A DNA stretch of 5,419 nucleotides, taken from the NCBI GenBank assembly GCA_001830645.1, contig MIBM01000359.1, positions 1-5,419 on the forward strand, written 5' to 3'. Source of the stretch: Spirochaetes bacterium RIFOXYC1_FULL_54_7 (GTDB lineage: Bacteria > Spirochaetota > Spirochaetia > Treponematales > UBA12059). The position numbers and the translations under genes are program-made. A model generated the notes under the pieces. That model was given only the letters and a program-made list of their open reading frames with translations. It was not told the DNA's origin and ran no database searches. Numbering within the stretch: position 1 is the first letter of the stretch; each line of letters opens with the position of its first letter. Below, piece after piece: positions 1-5,412 of this stretch.

Positions 1-1
1 T

Positions 2-1222
2 GAACCTGCGGTGGCCGAAGAAGTTACCGAGCTCGAGGAAGCTGAAGAGGCGGCTGAACTGGAAGAAGCCGAAGAAGCCGAAGAACTCGAAGAATTTGAA
101 GAGCTTGAAGAGCTTGAAGTGTTGGTCGATTCCCCTGCTGTAATGGAAGTAGTGGATGCCGGTGCCATCCGCGAAAGTCTGGGGCAGGACCAGGGTAGCT
201 GGGGTAGCTTGTCTGCGGAAGCCTTGGCTCTGGCATCCGAAGATGAGGATGATCTGCCACTCATCCCGGAGGCTCTTGGGCTGGAATTGGTAGAAGAAAC
301 GAATCTGGCGGATATCCTTGGTTACCTGTCAGCACAGCCATCCGCAGGAATGATGGAAGGCGAAGGTGCTTCTGCAACCGAACTGGTGAAAGGCTCCCTC
401 GCATCCTTGAATGTGACAGAGGTTACGGACTCCCTTGAACCGGAACCGGACGAAACCGATGAAGTGGAGGACAGAGCACTTGCCAACCTGGTCCTCTCGT
501 CGCCACTGGATACCAGCGACGAAGAGTTGGAGTATCTGGTAGCAGTTGATGACGATAGTGAGGGCCAAGGCTCTGCCCGTTTTATGGTAAGAGAGGCAGA
601 ATCCGGAAGCCAGGATGACGTTTCAGCCGTACTAGAGGATCTGGAGTTCGAGATCTTCCTCAGTTCCCTTGATCTAAGCGGCCTGGATGGATACAACGAC
701 GAGGAAGGTTTCCTGGAGCTTGACGAGATATCAGCCTACTTTGCCGATGAAACCGATACGACATCCTCTGAGTATACCGAAGAATTACCCTCCGAGGGTG
801 TTCCCATGTTGTCCGATGATGACCGCGAGCGTCTGGAAGATCTTCAGATTGTTGTAGATGATGGTGAGGAAGCAGCCGAGATCATTGACCTTGAAGCAGA
901 AGCCAGGATTTTCAGGCCGTACCGCCCGCTTCGAAGGCCTGACTACAGGTGGCTGGGAGGGCTTGGCACTCTGGAATCTGTAGGTGATTCGGAGCCTGTC
1001 GAATTACAGCCCCTGGATCTACCTGGCGATGATGGAGAATCCGATGATACGGATACTGTTATTTCTGATGAGGAGGGTGGATCATCGGCGATAGTGCTTG
1101 TCGACGGTGTATTCACCCTGAACCGGCATGGTTTGGTACCTGCTGGCAGGTACGATCCCGAGCTTAAATCCCTTGCTGATGCCGTTCTCAGAGGTAACAG
1201 CGATGATGCCAACGGCCGATGA
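2..1222 (+). CDS. Acidic, Glu-rich low-complexity protein (5'-truncated by window edge)
   Basis: I do not recognise this protein. The reading frame is open to the left edge (Glu-Pro-Ala precede the GTG at 11), and nothing resembling a ribosome site precedes that GTG, so the gene very likely starts outside the window. Counting from the GTG codon, residues 7-36 are a Glu/Leu/Ala run that could form a charged helix or coiled coil. Residues 40-295 are dominated by Asp, Glu, Ser and Leu, with short hydrophobic-acidic blocks and very few Lys or Arg. A basic, aromatic patch (residues 299-314, RIFRPYRPLRRPDYRW) interrupts the acidity. The C-terminal part (about 358-393) looks more ordered, with a hydrophobic strand, FTLNRHGL and a final helix. 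No membrane segment, catalytic motif or cysteine is visible in the part present. It ends 45 bp before the next gene, on the same strand, so co-transcription is possible. It may be a largely disordered scaffold or linker of a larger protein; function unknown. Coding status is supported by the long open frame and orderly codon use. Confidence 0.75.
   Translation, partial: EPAVAEEVTELEEAEEAAELEEAEEAEELEEFEELEELEVLVDSPAVMEVVDAGAIRESLGQDQGSWGSLSAEALALASEDEDDLPLIPEALGLELVEETNLADILGYLSAQPSAGMMEGEGASATELVKGSLASLNVTEVTDSLEPEPDETDEVEDRALANLVLSSPLDTSDEELEYLVAVDDDSEGQGSARFMVREAESGSQDDVSAVLEDLEFEIFLSSLDLSGLDGYNDEEGFLELDEISAYFADETDTTSSEYTEELPSEGVPMLSDDDRERLEDLQIVVDDGEEAAEIIDLEAEARIFRPYRPLRRPDYRWLGGLGTLESVGDSEPVELQPLDLPGDDGESDDTDTVISDEEGGSSAIVLVDGVFTLNRHGLVPAGRYDPELKSLADAVLRGNSDDANGR
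29..118 (+). repeat. In-frame Glu-rich tandem repeat tract
   Basis: This purine-rich stretch encodes about 30 residues made almost only of Glu, Leu and Ala. It holds two adjacent copies of the 9-mer GAAGAAGCC and two adjacent copies of GAAGAGCTT, within looser EEAEE/ELEE/EELEE units. Units are multiples of three bases, so gain or loss of a copy would keep the frame. The product is probably a charged helix. Confidence 0.7.
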
Positions 1223-1230
1223 TCTCATCC

Positions 1231-1260
1231 TTGACAGTTAAAGCCCTGCAACCGTACCTT
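1231..1260 (+). promoter_or_regulatory. Possible sigma70-like promoter before the membrane-protein operon
   Basis: A perfect TTGACA at 1231-1236 is followed after 18 bp by TACCTT at 1255-1260, a weak match to TATAAT. It lies in the only real intergenic gap of the window. A transcript starting about 7 bases downstream would begin almost exactly at the ATG at 1268, giving a nearly leaderless message, which would fit the lack of a Shine-Dalgarno sequence there. The -10 match is poor, so this is tentative. Confidence 0.25.
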
Positions 1261-1267
1261 ACTAATC

Positions 1268-2023
1268 ATGTCTGAACCAAAGTATTTATTCATCCTGGGT
1301 GGTGAAAAACCCCTTATGTTTCATCCTTTTGAGCCTGGCTCCGAACTTTACGAGGCTCCAGGCCCGGTTGCACTCTCGGGGCGCTACGGCACGGGTGAAA
1401 TCCCCAAGGATACTGCGACCATCCGGGCTGATCTATATAGAGCCATGGAACATGGTTCAAGACGACATTTCCTGGATAAGGGTTACTATCCGAGATTGTT
1501 CCTCACCGTTTTTACCTTCCTGGGTATATACTTGTTCTTTTCCATCGTGATACGTGACCCGGTTCCCATGATAGATGAACTTCTTCTTGGTGGCTTGGCA
1601 GCTGCGGCTGTTTTTTTTGCCAGTGAACGGAAGGCTTTGTCTTCTCCGAAACATATCGAATCCTTGCTATCCCTTCGCAGGTCCATAGATTCATCCATGT
1701 TCATAGAGAGCCGGGTGGTAGACTTGGTGGAATCCTGGAGGGATGAAGCCCTTGAACTTGGTCCTGCATCGTTCTACCGCGACGATGCTTCTGATCCGGG
1801 GTTGTCACCGGATGAGCGTGCTGAAGCAGAGGCACTCTGCATCATGTTTGCCAATCGGTGGCGGTCCAGGCCCATAGTAGCCGAATTGTACGAAGCCTCA
1901 CGCAAAGGCGCTCCTCCAGGCAAGATTCTGGACAGGATGTTCAAATCGATGGGCCCCGACGAGGCTGCCTTGGTCTTGGCTTACCTGCGGCTTCTGGCAT
2001 GCATCGTGACGGTGGTTCAGTGA
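1268..2023 (+). CDS. Hypothetical membrane protein with two (possibly three) transmembrane segments
   Basis: I do not recognise the family. The 251-residue product starts with a soluble N-terminal part (1-76) containing a short hydrophobic strand (YLFILGG). Two transmembrane helices follow at about 77-95 (aromatic-rich, LFLTVFTFLGIYLFF) and 102-118 (LLLGGLAAAAVFF), separated by a very short turn with DPVP. Residues 119-230 are soluble, charged and mostly helical. The last 20 residues (about 232-251, ALVLAYLRLLACIVTVV) are hydrophobic enough to be a third membrane or amphipathic segment. There is no signal peptide. ATG 1268 is the first in-frame start after an in-frame stop at 1232-1234, and no clear ribosome site precedes it. 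An alternative start is the ATG at 1316, which would remove 16 residues. The stop overlaps the GTG of the next gene by 4 bp, so the two are probably co-translated. Its role is likely as a membrane partner of the envelope proteins encoded downstream, by context only. Confidence 0.8.
   Translation: MSEPKYLFILGGEKPLMFHPFEPGSELYEAPGPVALSGRYGTGEIPKDTATIRADLYRAMEHGSRRHFLDKGYYPRLFLTVFTFLGIYLFFSIVIRDPVPMIDELLLGGLAAAAVFFASERKALSSPKHIESLLSLRRSIDSSMFIESRVVDLVESWRDEALELGPASFYRDDASDPGLSPDERAEAEALCIMFANRWRSRPIVAELYEASRKGAPPGKILDRMFKSMGPDEAALVLAYLRLLACIVTVVQ
2011..2015 (+). promoter_or_regulatory. Shine-Dalgarno-like GGTGG supporting the GTG start at 2020
   Basis: GGTGG lies 4 bases before the GTG at 2020, inside the end of the preceding gene. 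It supports a restart at the overlapping stop/start rather than at the ATG at 1999, which has no comparable site. Spacing is short, so the call is modest. Confidence 0.35.
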
Positions 2024-2322
2024 GGATACAGATCGACTCCCGGCTTTCAGGTCTCATCAGCTGGTTTCGCAGTGGCCTGTCCGGCTTTCTGGGGCTTCTG
2101 TCCTTGATTGTGTTATCAATACTATTTGTCTGGCCGTTGTGGTACCTGGCAACAAGTCATACCCATCTGTATTCCCTTGCAATGATGGTTCTTGCAGGTG
2201 GTTCCCTGGGTTTTATGGTTTTTGCCAGGATGCGCAAGGTTTTCAGAAAGACCGGCAGGAATGGTCTGAGCCGCGCAAAGGCTGAAATACAACAGCCTGA
2301 TCCAGCGGAGCATGCAGAGTGA
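2020..2322 (+). CDS. Small two-helix membrane protein
   Basis: This 100-residue protein is unrecognised. Residues 1-22 are mildly amphipathic (RIQIDSRLSGLISWFRSGL). Two transmembrane helices follow at about 24-44 (LLSLIVLSILFVWPLWYLA) and 51-68 (YSLAMMVLAGGSLGFMVFA), linked by a short loop with TSHTH. The tail (69-100) starts with a dense basic cluster (RMRKVFRKTGR) and ends acidic. By the positive-inside rule both termini should face the cytoplasm. I chose the GTG at 2020 because it forms a GTGA overlap with the preceding stop and has GGTGG just upstream. An in-frame ATG at 1999 would add seven residues. The same frame stays open back to 1858, but that part lies within the preceding gene and reads as Arg/Ser-rich shadow sequence. 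The gene ends in a GTGA overlap with the M23 peptidase gene, suggesting tightly matched expression and perhaps physical partnership. Confidence 0.72.
   Translation: MRIQIDSRLSGLISWFRSGLSGFLGLLSLIVLSILFVWPLWYLATSHTHLYSLAMMVLAGGSLGFMVFARMRKVFRKTGRNGLSRAKAEIQQPDPAEHAE
2307..2310 (+). promoter_or_regulatory. Shine-Dalgarno GGAG that favours the GTG start at 2319
   Basis: GGAG sits 8 bases before the GTG at 2319 but 14 bases before the ATG at 2325. The spacing favours GTG, which also gives a 4-bp overlap like the other junctions. AGAG at 2316-2319 could instead serve the ATG. The choice changes the signal peptide by only two residues. Confidence 0.4.
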
Positions 2323-3236
2323 CGATGGCAAAACCTGCTTTCAGGAGCTTTGCCGCATTTTTCTGTCTTGTAGTTGTGCTCTCAATCCACTCCCAGGAAT
2401 CGGCCTATCCCAGGATCAAGCGGCTTGCACCTGCAGATATTGTGTTCAGACAGATACAGGATGCGGTAGCCCAGGGGTATCGGGCTCTCCATGCGGGGAC
2501 CCAGGCGCCGGACCTGTTTCTTGGCGAATGGATAGCCAGCGGCTCGGATGATCTGCTCTCCCTTGCGGCCAGGCTATCCATCCCCTACGAGACCCTGGCA
2601 ACCCTGAATGGTATCAGCAATCCCCGGTCCTTCAACGATGGCGAGCGTGTACTCATACCATCCATGGCTGGTATTTTTGTCGCTGAACAAGCCAGAAACG
2701 ATCTTGATCTGCTTCTTGCAGCCCGCCTGGATACCGAAGATGTCAGCCCTGTACTTATGGCCATAGATGGCGGGCACAGGCTTCGTTTTTACCCGGGTTC
2801 CAGAATGCAGGGGGTGGAACGTTCCTTTTTCCTCAACGTCGGTTTCAGGATTCCCTTGCCTGCCGGGGTGCTTACCAGCTCATACGGTATGCGGCACAGT
2901 CCCATAGATGGGGTGCACAGGATGCATAACGGCATAGATCTTGCTGCCCCTGACGGAACTTTGGTTTTTGCTGCCCGGGGAGGCCAGGTGGTGGCATCAG
3001 GAGAGGATGTGGTTCTTGGATTGTACCTGATCATTGAGCATGAGGGGGGATGGCGAACGGTCTATGGGCACCTGTCATCCGTTTCTGTGATGTTGAACCA
3101 AAAGGTTCTATCAGGTACAATGATAGGAAAGGTCGGCTCAACCGGTCTATCGACTGGTCCTCACCTGCATTTCGAGATACGGATGGGTGGATCCTCCCGG
3201 GATCCATCAAACTACATTCATGGATTGTCCCAATGA
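2319..3236 (+). CDS. Exported LysM-M23 (LytM/lysostaphin-type) metallopeptidase
   Basis: This is a predicted zinc endopeptidase that cuts peptide cross-links of peptidoglycan, acting outside the cytoplasmic membrane. In the 305-residue product, residues 1-29 form a signal peptide (basic AKPAFR, hydrophobic FAAFFCLVVVLSI, likely cleavage near ESA). No convincing lipobox surrounds the Cys at 16. Residues about 69-115 look like one LysM module (SDDLLSLAARLSIPYETLATLNGI, then DGERVLIPS), which in this family binds glycan. Residues about 173-296 are the M23 domain. It carries HNGID (His203, Asp207) and HLH (His284) as zinc ligands, plus His251 in YGHLS and His282 as the catalytic histidines, so it appears enzymatically active rather than a degenerate EnvC/NlpD-type activator. 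GSTGLSTGPHLHFEIR is the family hallmark. The start is GTG 2319 or ATG 2325. The gene is coupled by 4-bp overlaps to a small membrane protein upstream and a PEGA-like protein downstream, which suggests a shared envelope role. Cell separation, elongation or wall turnover are all possible. Confidence 0.93.
   Translation: MTMAKPAFRSFAAFFCLVVVLSIHSQESAYPRIKRLAPADIVFRQIQDAVAQGYRALHAGTQAPDLFLGEWIASGSDDLLSLAARLSIPYETLATLNGISNPRSFNDGERVLIPSMAGIFVAEQARNDLDLLLAARLDTEDVSPVLMAIDGGHRLRFYPGSRMQGVERSFFLNVGFRIPLPAGVLTSSYGMRHSPIDGVHRMHNGIDLAAPDGTLVFAARGGQVVASGEDVVLGLYLIIEHEGGWRTVYGHLSSVSVMLNQKVLSGTMIGKVGSTGLSTGPHLHFEIRMGGSSRDPSNYIHGLSQ
2761..2921 (+). repeat. Pair of 20-bp near-identical direct repeats inside the M23 gene
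   Basis: CCATAGATGGCGGGCACAGG (2761-2780) recurs as CCATAGATGGGGTGCACAGG (2902-2921), with 18 of 20 bases identical. The copies are 141 bp apart and in the same reading frame. They encode IDGGHRL (residues 149-155) and IDGVHRM (196-202); the second copy adjoins the first zinc ligand, His203. It may be chance or a small internal duplication. Confidence 0.5.
3186..3208 (+). repeat. Inverted repeat (9-bp stem, 5-base loop) near the end of the M23 gene
   Basis: GGTGGATCC (3186-3194) and GGATCCATC (3200-3208) can pair as a 9-bp stem with one G-U pair around the loop TCCCG. It lies inside the coding sequence, 24 bases before the ATG at 3233. There is no U-run after it, so it is not a typical terminator. 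It could affect mRNA stability or translation of the next gene, or simply be coding coincidence. Confidence 0.35.
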
Positions 3237-4234
3237 GAAACGTGTCGATGCTGGCGGTCACTGTCATGATAATGCTCCTCGGATTCACTGCGGTTCTACC
3301 GTTGGATGCCGAAGGCATTCGTACACGTATAACCGGTACGGTACGCATCGATCCGACAAGACCTGATGGCGAAACCATCGGGTTACGCTTCAACGAAGCG
3401 GTAGGTGTTCTGCTCCCTGCAGATACTTTGTTCGTACAAGGCATAGAGTTCGAGTTGAGACTGCCCAAGGCTGTGCAGGGCTCCGAGTCCAGCATCTCCT
3501 GGACAGTATATTCTTCAGTTGATCCTGACCCTTCCGGGGAGCGCCTTGATTTCAATGGTGCCCGGATCATTTCACAACCCCTTCCTGCCCGGGTTTCAAT
3601 GGTCATCCAGATTCCAGTGGTCGACCGGCATGAACTCAGGAGCGGCCCCTTTGTAACGGTGATTCCAAAGCTGATGAGGGCAGGAGACTTTCCCCTCATG
3701 TTCAAACTTGCCCCGATCGGCAAGGGTTTTGGTCCTTCCACGGAATCAGCGGAGTTCCGTCTGACCGTCCGTCCGGTCCTTACTGACGAAGGGGGCATTT
3801 CCGTATCCTGCGCCTTCCCGGAAGGGGCCGAACCAGTACCGTACTCCGTGTACATCGATGACAAACGCGTTGAAGACGTGGCTGGACCGATAGTTCTCCG
3901 GAAGGGTGCAAGGGTTGTTCGTGTCAGTGCAGAAGGATACCGTGAAGAGGTGGTTTCCTTGTCAGTCGAAGCAGGCGCTATCAGCAAGGTATCAGTGAAT
4001 CTGGTTCCCGATGCGCCTCGGCTCCAGTTCGAGGCTCCCACAGGATCCATCATAAGCCTGAACGGCGTTCCAGTTCCCAGTGAGTCCTTCGATGAGCTTG
4101 CCATCGAACCTGGGGAGCATACAGTTGTGTGCCGCATCGGTGATTATACCATCACGCGAAAATTTGTAGCCGTCCGGGGCAAGACCTACCGGGTTATCAT
4201 GTCGGTGGAGTTGTCGATCCAGGCCGGACCATGA
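3233..4234 (+). CDS. Exported protein with two C-terminal PEGA-like repeats
   Basis: The 333-residue product begins with a clear signal peptide (MRNVSMLAVTVMIMLLGF, likely cleavage near LDA/EG at about 26). Residues about 28-181 are beta-rich and of no family I recognise. Residues about 187-258 resemble a PEGA domain: an opening strand, VYIDDKRVED, then GPIVLRKGARVVRVSAEGYREEVVSL. Residues about 262-328 form a second, more divergent copy (GSIISLNGVPV, AIEPGEHTVVCRIGDYTITRKFVAV). PEGA domains are short beta sandwiches common in extracytoplasmic or surface proteins, where their exact ligand is usually unknown. I chose ATG 3233 because it gives an ATGA overlap with the M23 stop and immediately precedes the signal peptide. 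The same frame runs open upstream to 3050, but those codons lie inside the M23 domain. The mature protein probably sits in the periplasm or on the surface, and may anchor to or sense the wall near the M23 enzyme. No catalytic motif is seen. Confidence 0.85.
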   Translation: MRNVSMLAVTVMIMLLGFTAVLPLDAEGIRTRITGTVRIDPTRPDGETIGLRFNEAVGVLLPADTLFVQGIEFELRLPKAVQGSESSISWTVYSSVDPDPSGERLDFNGARIISQPLPARVSMVIQIPVVDRHELRSGPFVTVIPKLMRAGDFPLMFKLAPIGKGFGPSTESAEFRLTVRPVLTDEGGISVSCAFPEGAEPVPYSVYIDDKRVEDVAGPIVLRKGARVVRVSAEGYREEVVSLSVEAGAISKVSVNLVPDAPRLQFEAPTGSIISLNGVPVPSESFDELAIEPGEHTVVCRIGDYTITRKFVAVRGKTYRVIMSVELSIQAGP

Positions 4235-5409
4235 CAGATACCATAAGCCAGTACCCTGCCCGGGCTGCGGAGATCAGGGAGAAGAATGAACGCCTGGTGC
4301 TTGGCTTGATGTTCCGGGCCGGCAGTATGTCGCAGAGCGAGATTGCGGCTGCCACCGGGCTCAAGGCTCCTACGGTTTTCAGGATATTCGGGGAACTGGA
4401 GCGTCTGGGGCTCATCAAACAGGTTGTCCCTCCCGAGGGGGTCTCTCTGGACCGCAAAGGCCGACGTCCAACCTGGTATGCCGTGGTGCCTGGCGCATAT
4501 CGTCTGATCGGCCTGGATTTCAGGGCGGGTCATGCTTCGGTGGTCATTGAGGACTTTTCAGCCACTGTTTTATACTCCGAGGACAGGGATTTTCCTCTCG
4601 GTGCGGATGCGACCGAGGTGTATGGGTTGATCTCGAAACTCATACAACAAGCTTTAGGGCGCCCGGAATCCAGCGGAGGATCCTTGCTTGGCATCGGTGT
4701 TGGAGCTCCTGGCGTCGTGGACCTGTCCAGAGGCGAAGTAATCGAGTATTCCAGAATACCCGGTCTGGCTGGCTTCCCTCTCGGCACTACCTTGTCCCGG
4801 GAGTTCGGCGCCCCTGTACACATGGGAAACAATGCCACGGTCGCTGCCGTGGCTTCATATCGGTATGGCAATCACCGGGATGTGTCCGGCATTTTTGCCG
4901 TACTAATCCGCTCCGGTGTTGGCGGGGCTTTCATCAGGGACGGAAGGCCTTATGAGAGCGGCGGCCGGACAGCTCTCGAGATTGGGCATATGGTCATGAA
5001 TCCAGACGGTCCGACCTGTGCCTGTGGGGACAGCGGTTGTCTTGAAGCCTACCTGGCAGAGGATGTCCTGCTGCGTTCCGTTTCTTCCATGGTGCCTTGT
5101 CCCGACATGGACAGCCTGGATGCACTGATTCTTTCAGGCAACCCGCAGGTCCTGGAAGTGCTTACCGTGGCTGGCAGATTGCTGCAGCGCGCTGTCCGTA
5201 CCATCAGGCACATGCTTGAACCGGATGCCTTTGTCATAATATCCCGCTCCCAGGCTCTCTCTGACCTTTTTGCTGCGGAAGTCTCCAAGGGGCTTGCAGC
5301 CATGCGTTTCCCTGGGGGACTACCTCCGGCGGTCAGTGGGGCCAGATGGGACCCCCTCATGGCAGGCCGGGCGGCCTGCGACATGGTATTCGATGCGTTC
5401 TTCTCCTGA
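4231..5409 (+). CDS. ROK-family (NagC/Mlc/XylR-type) transcriptional regulator
   Basis: This is a cytoplasmic DNA-binding regulator predicted to respond to a sugar or sugar phosphate. The 392-residue length is typical of ROK repressors. Residues about 17-85 form a winged helix-turn-helix (SQSEIAAATGLKAPTVFRIFGELERLGLI, then a wing with RKGRRP). Residues about 91-390 are the ROK fold: LIGLDF, then GIGVGAPGVVD (154-164), the ROK signature around RSGVGGAF...GGRTALEIGH, and the zinc site His253 with CxCGxxGC (Cys263, Cys265, Cys270) followed by LE. Likely sugar ligands Asn200, Glu250, His253 and Glu272 are present. The catalytic Asp of ROK kinases (ENDAN motif) is replaced by Asn201 (GNNAT), and the DxGGT phosphate loop reads DFRAG, so kinase activity is unlikely. 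ATG 4231 overlaps the preceding stop as ATGA, with a weak AGG 7 bases upstream. Targets are unknown; being last of a coupled envelope operon, it may autoregulate that operon or control sugar or cell-wall-sugar genes nearby. Confidence 0.93.
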   Translation: MTDTISQYPARAAEIREKNERLVLGLMFRAGSMSQSEIAAATGLKAPTVFRIFGELERLGLIKQVVPPEGVSLDRKGRRPTWYAVVPGAYRLIGLDFRAGHASVVIEDFSATVLYSEDRDFPLGADATEVYGLISKLIQQALGRPESSGGSLLGIGVGAPGVVDLSRGEVIEYSRIPGLAGFPLGTTLSREFGAPVHMGNNATVAAVASYRYGNHRDVSGIFAVLIRSGVGGAFIRDGRPYESGGRTALEIGHMVMNPDGPTCACGDSGCLEAYLAEDVLLRSVSSMVPCPDMDSLDALILSGNPQVLEVLTVAGRLLQRAVRTIRHMLEPDAFVIISRSQALSDLFAAEVSKGLAAMRFPGGLPPAVSGARWDPLMAGRAACDMVFDAFFS

Positions 5410-5412
5410 AAC

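Noticed and set aside
29..118. CRISPR or regulatory repeat array
   Set aside because: Units are 9 bp, contiguous and in frame within an open reading frame. This is coding low-complexity sequence, with no spacers.
1223..1267. Intrinsic terminator between the acidic-protein gene and the membrane-protein gene
   Set aside because: I found no stem followed by a T-run in this 45-bp gap, so transcription may continue through it.
1858..2019. Upstream extension of the small membrane protein frame
   Set aside because: It overlaps the preceding gene and encodes Arg/Ser/Gly-rich sequence with no domain. A GTG at the stop/start overlap is better supported.
3050..3232. Upstream extension of the PEGA-protein frame (61 extra codons)
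   Set aside because: It lies wholly within the conserved M23 domain in another frame, and the extension would bury the signal peptide. ATG 3233 is preferred.
3031..4137. Long minus-strand open frame of 368 codons opposite the PEGA-like gene
   Set aside because: Its product is Ser/Thr/Arg-rich without recognisable motifs and it lies opposite a gene with a signal peptide and PEGA-like repeats that overlaps its neighbours neatly. It is a codon-bias shadow.
4530..4871. Minus-strand open frame opposite the ROK gene
   Set aside because: It lies within a well-supported ROK domain on the other strand and shows no motif or start signal.
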